The notes: generated from the letters alone by a model not told the origin. 44,258 bases of DNA from Limosilactobacillus rudii (GCF_014145455.1 NZ_JACIVB010000056.1:1-44258); one strand, 5' to 3'; shown: positions 26,293-34,477, counted from the stretch's first letter. Numbers and translations are program-made.

Positions 26293-26392
26293 ATAAAATC
26301 CCTCCAATATATACTTTGTGTACTCTTTAACAATATCACTTTTGAATAGTTATGGTAAGTGGCAGTTCTTTGGATTAATTTAAAATTAAATA

Positions 26393-26421
26393 TTGACATT
26401 GTATTATTAGAATGTTTTAAT
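26393..26421 (+). promoter_or_regulatory. Promoter of the aromatic operon
   Basis: TTGACA (26393-26398) and TTTAAT (26416-26421) with a 17-base spacer. Transcription would start near 26428, 28 bases before the leader peptide ATG. Confidence 0.65.
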
Positions 26422-26455
26422 AATAGACAATAAATAACGGAAAGGAAGATTCTTG

Positions 26456-26515
26456 ATGACCTCATTATCATTAACTACTAAGAAATATTATTACAACTTT
26501 GCTTACTTCATGTAG
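26456..26515 (+). CDS. Tyr/Phe-rich leader peptide of the aromatic operon
   Basis: A 19-codon reading frame, MTSLSLTTKKYYYNFAYFM, with AAAGGAAG (26441-26448) as ribosome binding site. Tyr codons occur at positions 11, 12, 13 and 17 and Phe codons at 15 and 18, six of the last nine codons. The stop codon at 26513-26515 lies at the edge of a set of alternative RNA helices that end in a terminator before an operon for chorismate, tyrosine and probably phenylalanine. This is the layout of a classic attenuation leader peptide such as PheL or TrpL. Ribosome stalling at the Tyr run is inferred. Confidence 0.8.
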   Translation: MTSLSLTTKKYYYNFAYFM

Positions 26516-26704
26516 GTTCGTACTGTTTAGGTGCGGACTGGGACGTTCGGACCTAAGCAGAGTTGAGTTAATGATGCTTTGCTAGGTGTTGGTCTAGTAG
26601 AGCGAGATATTCAGGATTCCTGTATATAATTACGGCAGATTGTCGTTGCCTAAAGCGCTAACTAGATTGACTAAGTCTCAGATCTGGTTAGCGCCTTTTT
26701 ACTA
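26513..26704 (+). promoter_or_regulatory. Attenuator RNA of the aromatic operon
   Basis: Several mutually exclusive helices are visible. Segment A, TAGGTTCG (26513-26520), or segment B, GTTTAGGT (26525-26532), can pair with C, CGGACCTAAGC (26548-26558). Segment C can instead pair with D, CTTTGCTAGGT (26577-26587), through ACCTAAGCAGAG. Segment E (26591-26604) can pair with 26656-26668, the 5' arm of the terminator, with 8 plus 4 pairs. The terminator is GCGCTAACTAGAT (26655-26667) with 26682-26694, followed by CTTTTT. A ribosome stalled in the Tyr codons leaves A free, whereas one at the stop covers A. Which arrangement favours readthrough cannot be decided by eye. Confidence 0.7.
26655..26700 (+). 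terminator. Attenuator terminator
   Basis: A 13-pair stem (12 Watson-Crick and one T-G pair) between 26655-26667 and 26682-26694, followed by a C and then TTTTT. It lies 27 bases before the first operon gene. Confidence 0.85.
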
Positions 26705-26726
26705 TTAATAAGGGGAGAGAAGAGAT

Positions 26727-27944
26727 ATGGAAATGCCTATTGCAGAATCACAGATTAATAAACGACGCCTATCATTAAGTCTTTACATGAACTACCTGAT
26801 CCATGGATTTGGCATCATTATCTTAGCGCAGAATATGGTAGCTCTTGGTGGCGCTTGGCAAGTACCAATTAAAACTGTTTCGTTTGTCATTTCGGGAATT
26901 GGAATTGGTCGTTTAGTTGCCTACCTAATAACAGGAACACTGGCCGACATATTTAGTCGAAAACTATTTGTGTTTATTGGAATGGCCTGTTACCTAATTT
27001 TTGCGTTGGGAATGGTAATAACACATAGTATTCCAGTTGCTTATGGCCTAGCAATTTTAGCCGGGATTGCTAATTCCGCTTTGGATGCAGGAACATACAC
27101 GACGTTAGTAGAAATGAATAATGGTAAAGGCTACGATACGATTTTAATTAAGGGTTTTGTCTCTATCGGTGAATTTATCTTACCGTTAATCGTTGCAGTT
27201 TTATCCGCTAATAATCTATGGTTCGGTTGGTCTTTTATCGTGATGGCAGTGTTAACAATTGTGAATATGATTAACATGAGTACGGTTAAGTTTCCTAAAA
27301 TCCAACGGGTAACGCTCCGTCATCATCAGCAGACGGTTAGTCAATCGAAAAAGTCACTAAGAAAAATCTTTGCGACAATCCTTTTATTAGGATACGGCTA
27401 CACCTCGATGGCCGTGATGATTTGGTTTACTCAATGGATTACTCTCTTTGCCCAAAAATCACTGGGATACGGTAACCTTACTGCGCATACTCTCCTATCG
27501 CTTTACAGTGTTGGTTCGATTATTGGGGTAATTACTCTATTTATCTTATTGAAGCGGAATATTAATGAAATGACTTTATTAATTAGTTTGAATTTAGTTG
27601 CATTTATTGCATTATTAATTATTTTAATCGATGGCAACAATCTTAACCTCGTAAGTATTGCAAGTTTAGTGTTTGGATTTAGTGCTGCCGGAGGAATTAT
27701 GCAAACAGGGTTAACAGTCTTTATGAACCTCTACCCTCATCATCGTGGAATGATAACCGGGGCATTTTACTTCTTCGGTAGTATTGCGTCATTCACGGTT
27801 CCGCTAATTACCGGGGTTTTATCAACCCACAGTATTCAATTAGCATTTGCTGGGGATTTAGCAGTTGCTTTGAGCGGTATGATTTTAATGGTTGTTTTAG
27901 CTTTGTTAAATATAAAGGAGAAGATTAACAATGGAACGAATTGA
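26727..27944 (+). CDS. YdiN-like MFS transporter, probable quinate/shikimate importer
   Basis: A 405-residue major facilitator with 12 predicted TMs. It resembles E. coli YdiN in several stretches as I recall them: IHGFGIIILAQNM, ISGIGIGRL, AYGLAILAGIANSALDAG and FGFSAAGGIMQTG. It is the first gene after the attenuator. AAGGGGAG precedes the ATG. Its 3' end overlaps the YdiB-like gene by 14 bases. The order transporter, ydiB-like, aroD is the same as in E. coli ydiN-ydiB-aroD. The import of quinate, shikimate or a related cyclohexane acid is therefore inferred and not shown. An aromatic amino acid exporter is the main alternative. Confidence 0.8.
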   Translation: MEMPIAESQINKRRLSLSLYMNYLIHGFGIIILAQNMVALGGAWQVPIKTVSFVISGIGIGRLVAYLITGTLADIFSRKLFVFIGMACYLIFALGMVITHSIPVAYGLAILAGIANSALDAGTYTTLVEMNNGKGYDTILIKGFVSIGEFILPLIVAVLSANNLWFGWSFIVMAVLTIVNMINMSTVKFPKIQRVTLRHHQQTVSQSKKSLRKIFATILLLGYGYTSMAVMIWFTQWITLFAQKSLGYGNLTAHTLLSLYSVGSIIGVITLFILLKRNINEMTLLISLNLVAFIALLIILIDGNNLNLVSIASLVFGFSAAGGIMQTGLTVFMNLYPHHRGMITGAFYFFGSIASFTVPLITGVLSTHSIQLAFAGDLAVALSGMILMVVLALLNIKEKINNGTN

Positions 27945-28803
27945 TGGACACACGATCTTAATTGGACTAATGGCGACACCAATCAGACACTCGATGTCAC
28001 CAACGATGCATAACAATGCTTTTGCCAAGCTTGGGTTAAATTACGCCTACCTCGCCTTTGAAGTCGATAATGATCAATTAGCAGATGCAGTTCAGGCTAT
28101 TAGGACACTTGATATGCGTGGCTCAAATGTTTCAATGCCAAATAAGCAAAAGATTTTACCATTATTAGATAAGCTATCACCAGCAGCTAAGATGGCAGGA
28201 GCTGTGAATACTGTTGTAAACGATGACGGGGTATTAACTGGCTACACTACTGATGGAACCGGATTTATGAAGTCGTTAGCAGATGAAGGATTAGACATTC
28301 GGGGAAAGAAAATGGTATTAGCAGGAGCTGGTGGCGCTGGAACGCCGATTGCTATCCAGGCAGCATTAGATGGGGTAAAAGAAATTGCAATATTTAACCG
28401 TCAAGATGCCCAGTGGAAGCAGGCTGAAAAGAATGTTGAAATGATTAATGCACAGACCAAATGTCATGCTAGTTTGCACCACTTAGAAGACCGTGCTGAT
28501 TTTAAACATGAATTAGCAACTGCTGATATTTATTGTGATTCAACCGGGGTAGGGATGAAGCCGCTTGAAGACATGACCTTAGTTGAAGACCCCACATGGT
28601 TCCACGAAGATATGATCGTTTTTGATACTGTTTATGCGCCACGGGAAACAAAGCTGATGAAGGTTGCTGAAAAAGCTGGTGTTAAGCATGTTCTCAATGG
28701 CCTAGGAATGATGCTCGAATAGGGCGCGGAAGCCTTCAAACTATGGACAGGAAAAGAGATGCCTGTTGAATACATTCACCAGTTATTGTTTAACGAGGAG
28801 TGA
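27931..28803 (+). pseudogene. YdiB-like quinate/shikimate dehydrogenase, interrupted by an amber codon
   Basis: Full frame of 290 residues, split by TAG at 28720-28722 after residue 263. Readable motifs: SMSPTMHN near the N-terminus, RGSNVSMPNKQ with catalytic Lys72, DGTG with Asp108, GAGGAG (132-137), and NRQD (156-159). NVSMPNKQ and an acidic NRxD loop are YdiB traits and favour NAD over NADP. After the TAG the frame continues GAEAFKLWTGKEMPVEYIHQ to TGA at 28801, so TAG stands where the family has CAG (Gln, E. coli YdiB Q262), a substrate-binding residue. This is a single C-to-T change. The cut protein lacks the last 27 residues. It may be inactive, read through, or a sequencing error. Confidence 0.85.
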
Positions 28804-28809
28804 GGTTAG

Positions 28810-29565
28810 ATGCGAACGGTTAGGGTAAATGGGCTTGAAATTGGGCCGGGCAAACCTAAAATTGCGGTTCCTTTAGTAGAGACAACAACAGCAGCATTAG
28901 TTAATGCAGCAAAACGGGCATGCCAAGAACCGATTGATATGGTCGAATGGCGGTTGGACTTTTTTGCTAATATCCATAGCAATGCAGCAATCCACGAAAC
29001 AGCTCGCAAGTTACATCAAGTCTTAGGTAGCCACCCATTATTAGTTACCTTGCGGACAAAAGAAGAGGGCGGTAATTACCAATTTCAGCTTACTGAGTAT
29101 TTACACATTTACCAGGAGTTAATTAAGAGTCATTTAGTGGATTTAATTGATATTGAAGTTTTACGACCAACAACAGCAGTATTGCCTTTAGTCCGATTAG
29201 CACATGAAGAGCAAGTTAAAGTCATTATGAGTAACCATGATTTTTGCAAAACACCGCCTGCAGCTGTCTTACAAGAGCGGATTGAACAAATGACGAATCT
29301 TGGTGCCGACATCGCAAAGTTTGCAGTTATGCCACGATCACGCGAAGATTTATTAACGATTTTGAGTACCAGTCTCCACCATGCTGATTTAGCAGATGGC
29401 ATTCCCTTAGTGGCGATTGGAATGGGACAAAAAGGGAAAATAATTCGGATCGGTGGCGAAATTTTTGGTTCATGCATTAGCTTTGGTACAGTTGGTAAAG
29501 CATCTGCTCCCGGCCAATTAGCAGTGACTGAATTAAGTAAAATTTTTGATGTATTACATGAATAG
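28810..29565 (+). CDS. aroD: Type I 3-dehydroquinate dehydratase
   Basis: A 251-residue Schiff-base enzyme that converts 3-dehydroquinate to 3-dehydroshikimate. The catalytic pair is at the same numbers as in the enterobacterial enzyme: His143 in MSNHDF and Lys170 in AKFAVMP. Other family signatures are MVEWRLDFF and the C-terminal GSCISFGTVGKASAPGQL. GAGGAG at the end of the YdiB-like frame serves as its RBS. Type I enzymes work in both biosynthetic and quinate-catabolic routes. Confidence 0.96.
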   Translation: MRTVRVNGLEIGPGKPKIAVPLVETTTAALVNAAKRACQEPIDMVEWRLDFFANIHSNAAIHETARKLHQVLGSHPLLVTLRTKEEGGNYQFQLTEYLHIYQELIKSHLVDLIDIEVLRPTTAVLPLVRLAHEEQVKVIMSNHDFCKTPPAAVLQERIEQMTNLGADIAKFAVMPRSREDLLTILSTSLHHADLADGIPLVAIGMGQKGKIIRIGGEIFGSCISFGTVGKASAPGQLAVTELSKIFDVLHE

Positions 29566-29575
29566 GAGGGTTAAT

Positions 29576-29848
29576 ATGGAAGATTTATCAACAAGTCGAA
29601 AGAAAATTAATGAACTTGACCAACAGCTGGTAAAGCTTCTTGAAGAGCGTTTTAATGTTGTAACAGAGGTAAACGATTATAAGCTCAAACATGATTTACC
29701 GGTTCTTGATGCCAAACGTGAACAACAAGTGTTAACCAAAGTTGCGGGATTAACTAATCGCTCTGATCTTCTCCCCTATCTCCAGGAAATTTATCAAGAA
29801 ATCATGTATCGTTCACGAGAATACCAAAAAAGCCAACGAAAGGATTGA
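29576..29848 (+). CDS. aroQ: Chorismate mutase, AroQ type
   Basis: A 90-residue all-helical mutase converting chorismate to prephenate. The first helix reads RKKINELDQQLVKLLEERFNVVTEVNDYK, with the conserved Arg, Asp, Arg and Lys positions, followed by VLDAKREQQVL. The ATG at 29576 follows GGAGGG; the open frame upstream overlaps aroD and is not used. It stands alone, not fused to a dehydratase or DAHP synthase, and overlaps no catalytic partner. It ends 6 bases before the aroC ATG. Confidence 0.92.
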   Translation: MEDLSTSRKKINELDQQLVKLLEERFNVVTEVNDYKLKHDLPVLDAKREQQVLTKVAGLTNRSDLLPYLQEIYQEIMYRSREYQKSQRKD

Positions 29849-29853
29849 ATTAC

Positions 29854-31026
29854 ATGCATTACATTACAGCAGGAGAATCACATGGTCCGCAGTTAACGGG
29901 AATTATTGAAGGAATTCCGGCTGGGTTAACAATTGATGTTGAAAAAATTAATCAGGCGTTAGCAAACAGACAAGGAGGCTACGGACGCGGAAATCGGCAA
30001 AAGATTGAACATGATCAGGTTGAAATAGTTGGTGGTTTACGTCATGGGGTAACACTTGGTTCGCCACTTGCGCTAGTTATAAAAAATCGTGACCATGCGC
30101 ACTGGTCTGAGATTATGAACCCAACTAGTCCGGCAACGCTAGCTAATACTGTTCGGCGGGTTGAACATCCCCGTCCTGGTCATGCGGACCTAGTTGGTGG
30201 CATGAAATATCGTCACCGCGATTTACGGAATGTACTGGAACGTTCTTCTGCTCGGGAAACCGCAATCCGGGTTGCAATTGGGAATATTTGTGAACAGTTA
30301 TTGGCAACACTTAGGATTCAGATGATTGGCTATGTTCAGCAAGTGGGATCGGTGAAAGTAGACGATGGCATTTCGCCAGCACTAAACGTTACTCAGATAA
30401 AAGAACAAGTGGAAGCTAATGATTTGCGGATTCTTGATCAAGATAAGGTCGTATTAATTCATGATTTGATTGATCGAACGAAACGGGCAGGTGATACCCT
30501 TGGTGGTGTTATCAGAGTAATGGTTGAAAACGTTCCGGCTGGATTAGGTAGCTATGTTAGTTGGAACACTAAACTAGACGCTAAATTAGCTGGTGCTGTT
30601 ATGGGGGTCAATGCAATTAAAGGGGTTAGCTTTGGTGATGGCTTTAAGGATGCTACCAATTTGGGCAGTCATGTAATGGATGAAATCAATTATGACGCTG
30701 CGCATGGCTTTTCTCGGCTCACTAATCATCTCGGCGGTTTTGAAGGCGGGATGACTAATGGGATGCCAATTATTATTAATGCGGCCATGAAGCCAATTCC
30801 GACCCTTTATAAACCATTGCAGACGGTGGATGTAAACACTAAGGAACCGCTAAAAGCAAACGTTGAACGATCGGATACAACGGCAATTGTTCCAGCATCA
30901 ATTGTTGTTGAAAATGTTGTAGCGATTGAATTAGCTAAAGCAGTGACAGATGCATTTGAATCTTCAAATATTGAACGGCTTAAAGATGAAATCAATCGTT
31001 ACCGGCAAGAATTGGTGGAATATTAA
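29854..31026 (+). CDS. aroC: Chorismate synthase
   Basis: A 390-residue FMN-dependent synthase that makes chorismate from EPSP. Typical motifs are TAGESHGP at the N-terminus, RQGGYGRGNRQKIE, GHADLVGGMKY, the ERSSARETA segment and a C-terminal SDTTAIVPA. The ATG at 29854 follows AAAGGA by about 10 bases; an upstream TTG has no better RBS. Its stop overlaps the next start as TAATG, which indicates coupled translation. Confidence 0.95.
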   Translation: MHYITAGESHGPQLTGIIEGIPAGLTIDVEKINQALANRQGGYGRGNRQKIEHDQVEIVGGLRHGVTLGSPLALVIKNRDHAHWSEIMNPTSPATLANTVRRVEHPRPGHADLVGGMKYRHRDLRNVLERSSARETAIRVAIGNICEQLLATLRIQMIGYVQQVGSVKVDDGISPALNVTQIKEQVEANDLRILDQDKVVLIHDLIDRTKRAGDTLGGVIRVMVENVPAGLGSYVSWNTKLDAKLAGAVMGVNAIKGVSFGDGFKDATNLGSHVMDEINYDAAHGFSRLTNHLGGFEGGMTNGMPIIINAAMKPIPTLYKPLQTVDVNTKEPLKANVERSDTTAIVPASIVVENVVAIELAKAVTDAFESSNIERLKDEINRYRQELVEY

Positions 31027-31580
31027 TGATTATTCACACATTGGGACCAGCAGAGACGGATAGTTATCAGGCAGCTGTGACTTATATTCGAAAACAGCAT
31101 CTTGACGCTCAGATTAAATTGCATCCTAGTTTTGAAGATATATATCAGCACCTTGACCAGTTAACCGATAATTATTTAATTGTTCCCGCAGCGTTCAAAA
31201 ATCAGCAAGGGGATAGCTGGGGTGATCTGCATTATCGATATATTAAACAGTTGCAATTAGTTGATAGTTTAGTAACCAATCTGGCCTCCCTGGTATTATT
31301 ACAACGTACAGATACCAGCTCTTGCGTCGCTTATACTCATGCAGCAACACAAGAGTTGTTACTGGAAAGTGTTAATGAAAAAGTAACAATCGTGACGGTT
31401 CCCAGTAAATATGAGGCTTATCAACGATTCATAGATGGCGGCCGATTCACTTTAACAAGTAAGAAATTTGTCCGCTTGACATCTAAAATACAAATTAAAG
31501 AAGAATATACTGCCAAGATGCTTTGGGGTATTTATCGAATACGAGGAGGAATAAGAGATGAAAAGATTGCTGCCAGCTAA
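31026..31580 (+). CDS. Short prephenate dehydratase/BacA-like protein
   Basis: A 184-residue protein. Its start, IHTLGPAETDSYQAAVTYI, matches the YLGPEGTxSxxAA opening of prephenate dehydratase. It lacks the ACT domain and the TRF catalytic motif of PheA, and it is near the length of the BacA prephenate decarboxylase (about 200 residues), which it resembles in layout. It starts on the aroC stop (TAATG) and overlaps aroA by 23 bases, so it is firmly built into the operon. Possible roles are a reduced dehydratase, a non-catalytic regulator, or an enzyme acting on prephenate in another way. I cannot decide. Confidence 0.7.
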   Translation: MIIHTLGPAETDSYQAAVTYIRKQHLDAQIKLHPSFEDIYQHLDQLTDNYLIVPAAFKNQQGDSWGDLHYRYIKQLQLVDSLVTNLASLVLLQRTDTSSCVAYTHAATQELLLESVNEKVTIVTVPSKYEAYQRFIDGGRFTLTSKKFVRLTSKIQIKEEYTAKMLWGIYRIRGGIRDEKIAAS

Positions 31581-32850
31581 AAATGGTTTACATGGTACTT
31601 TGATAGTTCCAGGAGATAAGAGTATCTCGCATCGTGCAATTATGTTGGGGGCAATCAGCCGTGGCGATACAACGATTCATCACTTCCTCAATGGTGAAGA
31701 TTGTCGTTCAACAATGCAGGCATTCAGAGACCTTGGCATTAAAATCGAACAAGCTGGAACCGATGTGTTGGTTCATGGACAAGGGTTTGAGGGATTAAAG
31801 CAATCCGCAAACCCATTAGATATGGGGAACTCTGGAACAACGACCCGGTTGATGATGGGGATTTTGGCTGGAACAGATTTTACAACCACTTTGACTGGTG
31901 ATTCGTCACTTCAACAACGACCGATGAAACGGGTTAGTCAACCTTTGAGTGTGTTTGGCGGAGAGGTTGAGCTAACGCAAAATGGAACGTTACCAGCCAA
32001 AGTTATTGGTCGCCCTTTACACCATGCTGAATACCAAATGACGGTTGCTAGTGCACAAGTAAAAAGTGCTTTGGTTTTTGCAGCTTTACAGGCAGATGGA
32101 GTATCAACAATTATTGAAAAACTGCCAACTCGTAATCATACCGAGATTATGCTTCAACAATTCGGCGCCGAGATTACGACGAGGGATAATCGAATTATTT
32201 CAGTAGTACCGCACCCGCATTTAACGGGGCAGGTCGTTGAAGTGCCAGGAGATATTTCCTCAGCTGCCTTTTTCCTTGTTGCCAGTACGATTGTTCCTAA
32301 TTCAGAGATAACTTTACAGCGTGTTAACTTAAATCCAACTCGAATTGGAATCATCCAAGTTCTTCAAAAAATGGGCGCTGACTTATCAATTGAAGAATTG
32401 TCAACGAAAGGCGAACCTTTGGGGAATATCACCGTTAGGACTAGTAAACTTCGCCCTATTAACGTTGGAGCAGAAATGATCCCGAGTCTAATTGATGAAC
32501 TACCGCTCGTTGCTTTGCTAGCGGCCTGTGCAAGTGGGCGCAGCGTAATTACTGGTGCAGAAGAATTACGGGTAAAAGAAACGGACCGAATTAAGACCGT
32601 TGTTGAAGAATTGCGGAAATTAGGGGTTCATGTAGAGGAATTACCAGATGGTATGATTATTGATGGTCAGCCAATGTGGCAAGTTCGAAACTCGCAATTA
32701 GCAAGCCACGGTGATCACCGTATTGGTATGATGGATGCAATTGCCGCTTTAAAAGCAAGTGGTGAATTAATGATGACTAATGAAGAAGCAATTAACATTT
32801 CATATCCTGACTTCTTTACTGATTTAGGAACACTGACAGGGAGGAATTAA
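31558..32850 (+). CDS. aroA: 5-enolpyruvylshikimate-3-phosphate synthase
   Basis: A 430-residue EPSP synthase that joins shikimate-3-phosphate and PEP. The motifs are PGDKSISHRAIML (Lys21, Ser22), LDMGNSGTTTRLMMGILAG, the QVKSALVFAAL segment, and ELRVKETDRI near residue 340. GAGGAGG precedes the ATG inside the preceding gene. The stop lies 2 bases before tyrA. Confidence 0.96.
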   Translation: MKRLLPAKNGLHGTLIVPGDKSISHRAIMLGAISRGDTTIHHFLNGEDCRSTMQAFRDLGIKIEQAGTDVLVHGQGFEGLKQSANPLDMGNSGTTTRLMMGILAGTDFTTTLTGDSSLQQRPMKRVSQPLSVFGGEVELTQNGTLPAKVIGRPLHHAEYQMTVASAQVKSALVFAALQADGVSTIIEKLPTRNHTEIMLQQFGAEITTRDNRIISVVPHPHLTGQVVEVPGDISSAAFFLVASTIVPNSEITLQRVNLNPTRIGIIQVLQKMGADLSIEELSTKGEPLGNITVRTSKLRPINVGAEMIPSLIDELPLVALLAACASGRSVITGAEELRVKETDRIKTVVEELRKLGVHVEELPDGMIIDGQPMWQVRNSQLASHGDHRIGMMDAIAALKASGELMMTNEEAINISYPDFFTDLGTLTGRN

Positions 32851-32852
32851 CG

Positions 32853-33929
32853 GTGGAAACAGTTTTTATTAAGGGGCTGGGATTAATTGGCAGCTCATTG
32901 GCCCGCGCAATCAAACAAGACCATCCCCAAATAAAAATTATTGCGGGCGATATCGATGAAAAATCATTACTATATGCAAAAAAACATAAAATTGCGGATC
33001 AAATAGTAACTGATATGACCGGGATTGAGCAAGCTGATTATATTATTCTAGCAAGTCCAGTTTCACAAATTATCAAGGACATTGCTATATTGGCCGATAA
33101 GAAATTAAAGCCGGGAGTAATTATTACGGATGTCGGCAGTACTAAGCAAACGGTTATGCAAGCAGCTCAGGCTTTAAACCACCGTAGCTTGACTTTTATC
33201 GGTGGACATCCCATGGCCGGTTCCCACAAGTCTGGTGTGCAAGCAGGACGCGCGGATTTAATTGAGAATGCTTATTATTTTTTAATTCCTGCATCAAAAA
33301 ATACGGATATCTCCAAATTAACTTGGTTACTGGCGGGTACAAATGCTAAGTGGCTTCAAGTTACCCCTGCGCAACATGATAAAATCGTAGCGCAAATTAG
33401 TCATGTTCCGCATATCATTGCTGCCGAATTGGTTAACCAAACCCAGCAAGCATTCAAAGATGAGCCTGTTGGAATGCGAGTAGCCGCAGGAGGATTTAAA
33501 TCAGTGACGAGAATTGCCGCCTCGGATCCAACGATGTGGAGTGCAATATTACTTAACAACAGGGAATTGATTTTAAAACAGTTAACCGGTTACATTACAG
33601 GGTTAGAAAACGTTAGTACTCTGATTGAAAAAGAGGACCGATCAGCATTGTTTGATTTTTTTAAGCGCGCTAAAGTAAGTCGCGAGAGTCTAAATGCACC
33701 AGCCCGTGCACCATTCTACGATTTGTTCCTCAACATTCCGGATAAAAGTGGTGAAATCGCAAAGGTAACAGGGATACTAGCAAAACATCATTTGTCAATT
33801 ATTAATATCCAGGTCTTGGAAGTTCGCGAAGATATTAATGGAATCTTGCAATTAGTGTTCAATACGGAGAAAGCTCGTGACCAGGCAACGCGTATTTTAG
33901 AAAAGGATTATGAAATAGTAACGAGGTGA
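32853..33929 (+). CDS. tyrA: Prephenate dehydrogenase with C-terminal ACT domain
   Basis: A 358-residue enzyme that oxidatively decarboxylates prephenate to 4-hydroxyphenylpyruvate for tyrosine. The Rossmann loop GLGLIGSSLA is at the N-terminus. Further motifs are DVGSTKQ, GGHPMAGSHKSGVQAG and HDKIVAQISHVPHI. An ACT domain (about 287-358) starting LFLNIPDKSGEIAKVTGIL probably senses tyrosine. The start is GTG at 32853 after GGGAGG. This gives the operon enzyme-level as well as attenuation control by tyrosine (inference). Confidence 0.94.
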   Translation: METVFIKGLGLIGSSLARAIKQDHPQIKIIAGDIDEKSLLYAKKHKIADQIVTDMTGIEQADYIILASPVSQIIKDIAILADKKLKPGVIITDVGSTKQTVMQAAQALNHRSLTFIGGHPMAGSHKSGVQAGRADLIENAYYFLIPASKNTDISKLTWLLAGTNAKWLQVTPAQHDKIVAQISHVPHIIAAELVNQTQQAFKDEPVGMRVAAGGFKSVTRIAASDPTMWSAILLNNRELILKQLTGYITGLENVSTLIEKEDRSALFDFFKRAKVSRESLNAPARAPFYDLFLNIPDKSGEIAKVTGILAKHHLSIINIQVLEVREDINGILQLVFNTEKARDQATRILEKDYEIVTR

Positions 33930-33931
33930 AA

Positions 33932-34435
33932 ATGGTGAAATTAATTTTGATTGGTTTTATGGGGAGCGGAAAGACAACGGTAGGTCAGCTTCTAAGTCAA
34001 CAACTGAATGAACAGGTTCTTGACTTAGACCGCGAAATTGAACGGCAAAGTCACCAAACTATTCCACAGATTTTTGCGCAAAGTGGTGAACAAGGTTTTC
34101 GGCAACTTGAACACGAAGTATTAAGGCAAAGTATAAACTTTACGGGAATTCTTGCAACTGGTGGAGGAACGCCATTGCGAGAGGATAACCTTCAATTGCT
34201 TCGTCATACGGGAGTTCCGGTCGTCCTTCTTGCTGCTAGTCCAGAAGAGACCCACCGCCGGCTTCAACAACAGGATAACCGGCCACTAGGAAATAAATTA
34301 GACGTAGATGGTATTCGTCAATTACAACGTGAACGGCAACCATTTTACGATCGTTGTGCTGACTTGCGAATAGTGACGGATCGCTTAACCCCAATGGAAA
34401 TTGCACAACAGATAATTAAATATCTTCAAAAATAA
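33932..34435 (+). CDS. aroK: Shikimate kinase
   Basis: A 167-residue P-loop kinase that phosphorylates shikimate. It shows GFMGSGKTT, DLDREIERQ, the substrate arginines in EQGFRQLE, and ATGGGTPLR. I chose ATG 33932, 6 bases after GAGG; an in-frame GTG at 33926 would lie on the RBS. The start is 2 bases after the tyrA stop. It is the last gene of the operon and is followed by a terminator. Confidence 0.94.
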   Translation: MVKLILIGFMGSGKTTVGQLLSQQLNEQVLDLDREIERQSHQTIPQIFAQSGEQGFRQLEHEVLRQSINFTGILATGGGTPLREDNLQLLRHTGVPVVLLAASPEETHRRLQQQDNRPLGNKLDVDGIRQLQRERQPFYDRCADLRIVTDRLTPMEIAQQIIKYLQK

Positions 34436-34477
34436 AGCTGCTATTCCAAGGTATTTGCCATGAGATAACAGCTTTTT
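34434..34477 (+). terminator. Terminator of the aromatic operon
   Basis: AAGCTG-TAT pairs with ATA-CAGCTT across the interval (about 34435-34474), with a C/A mismatch, followed by TTTTTT. It begins at the aroK stop codon. Confidence 0.7.

Noticed and set aside
26456-26704. T-box for the aromatic operon leader
   Set aside because: No T-box sequence (TGGNACCGCG) or Stem I motifs are present; the leader instead has a translated Tyr-rich peptide and competing helices.
28806-29477. Minus-strand frames opposite aroD
   Set aside because: Antisense to a gene with perfect catalytic motifs; no RBS or sensible protein features.
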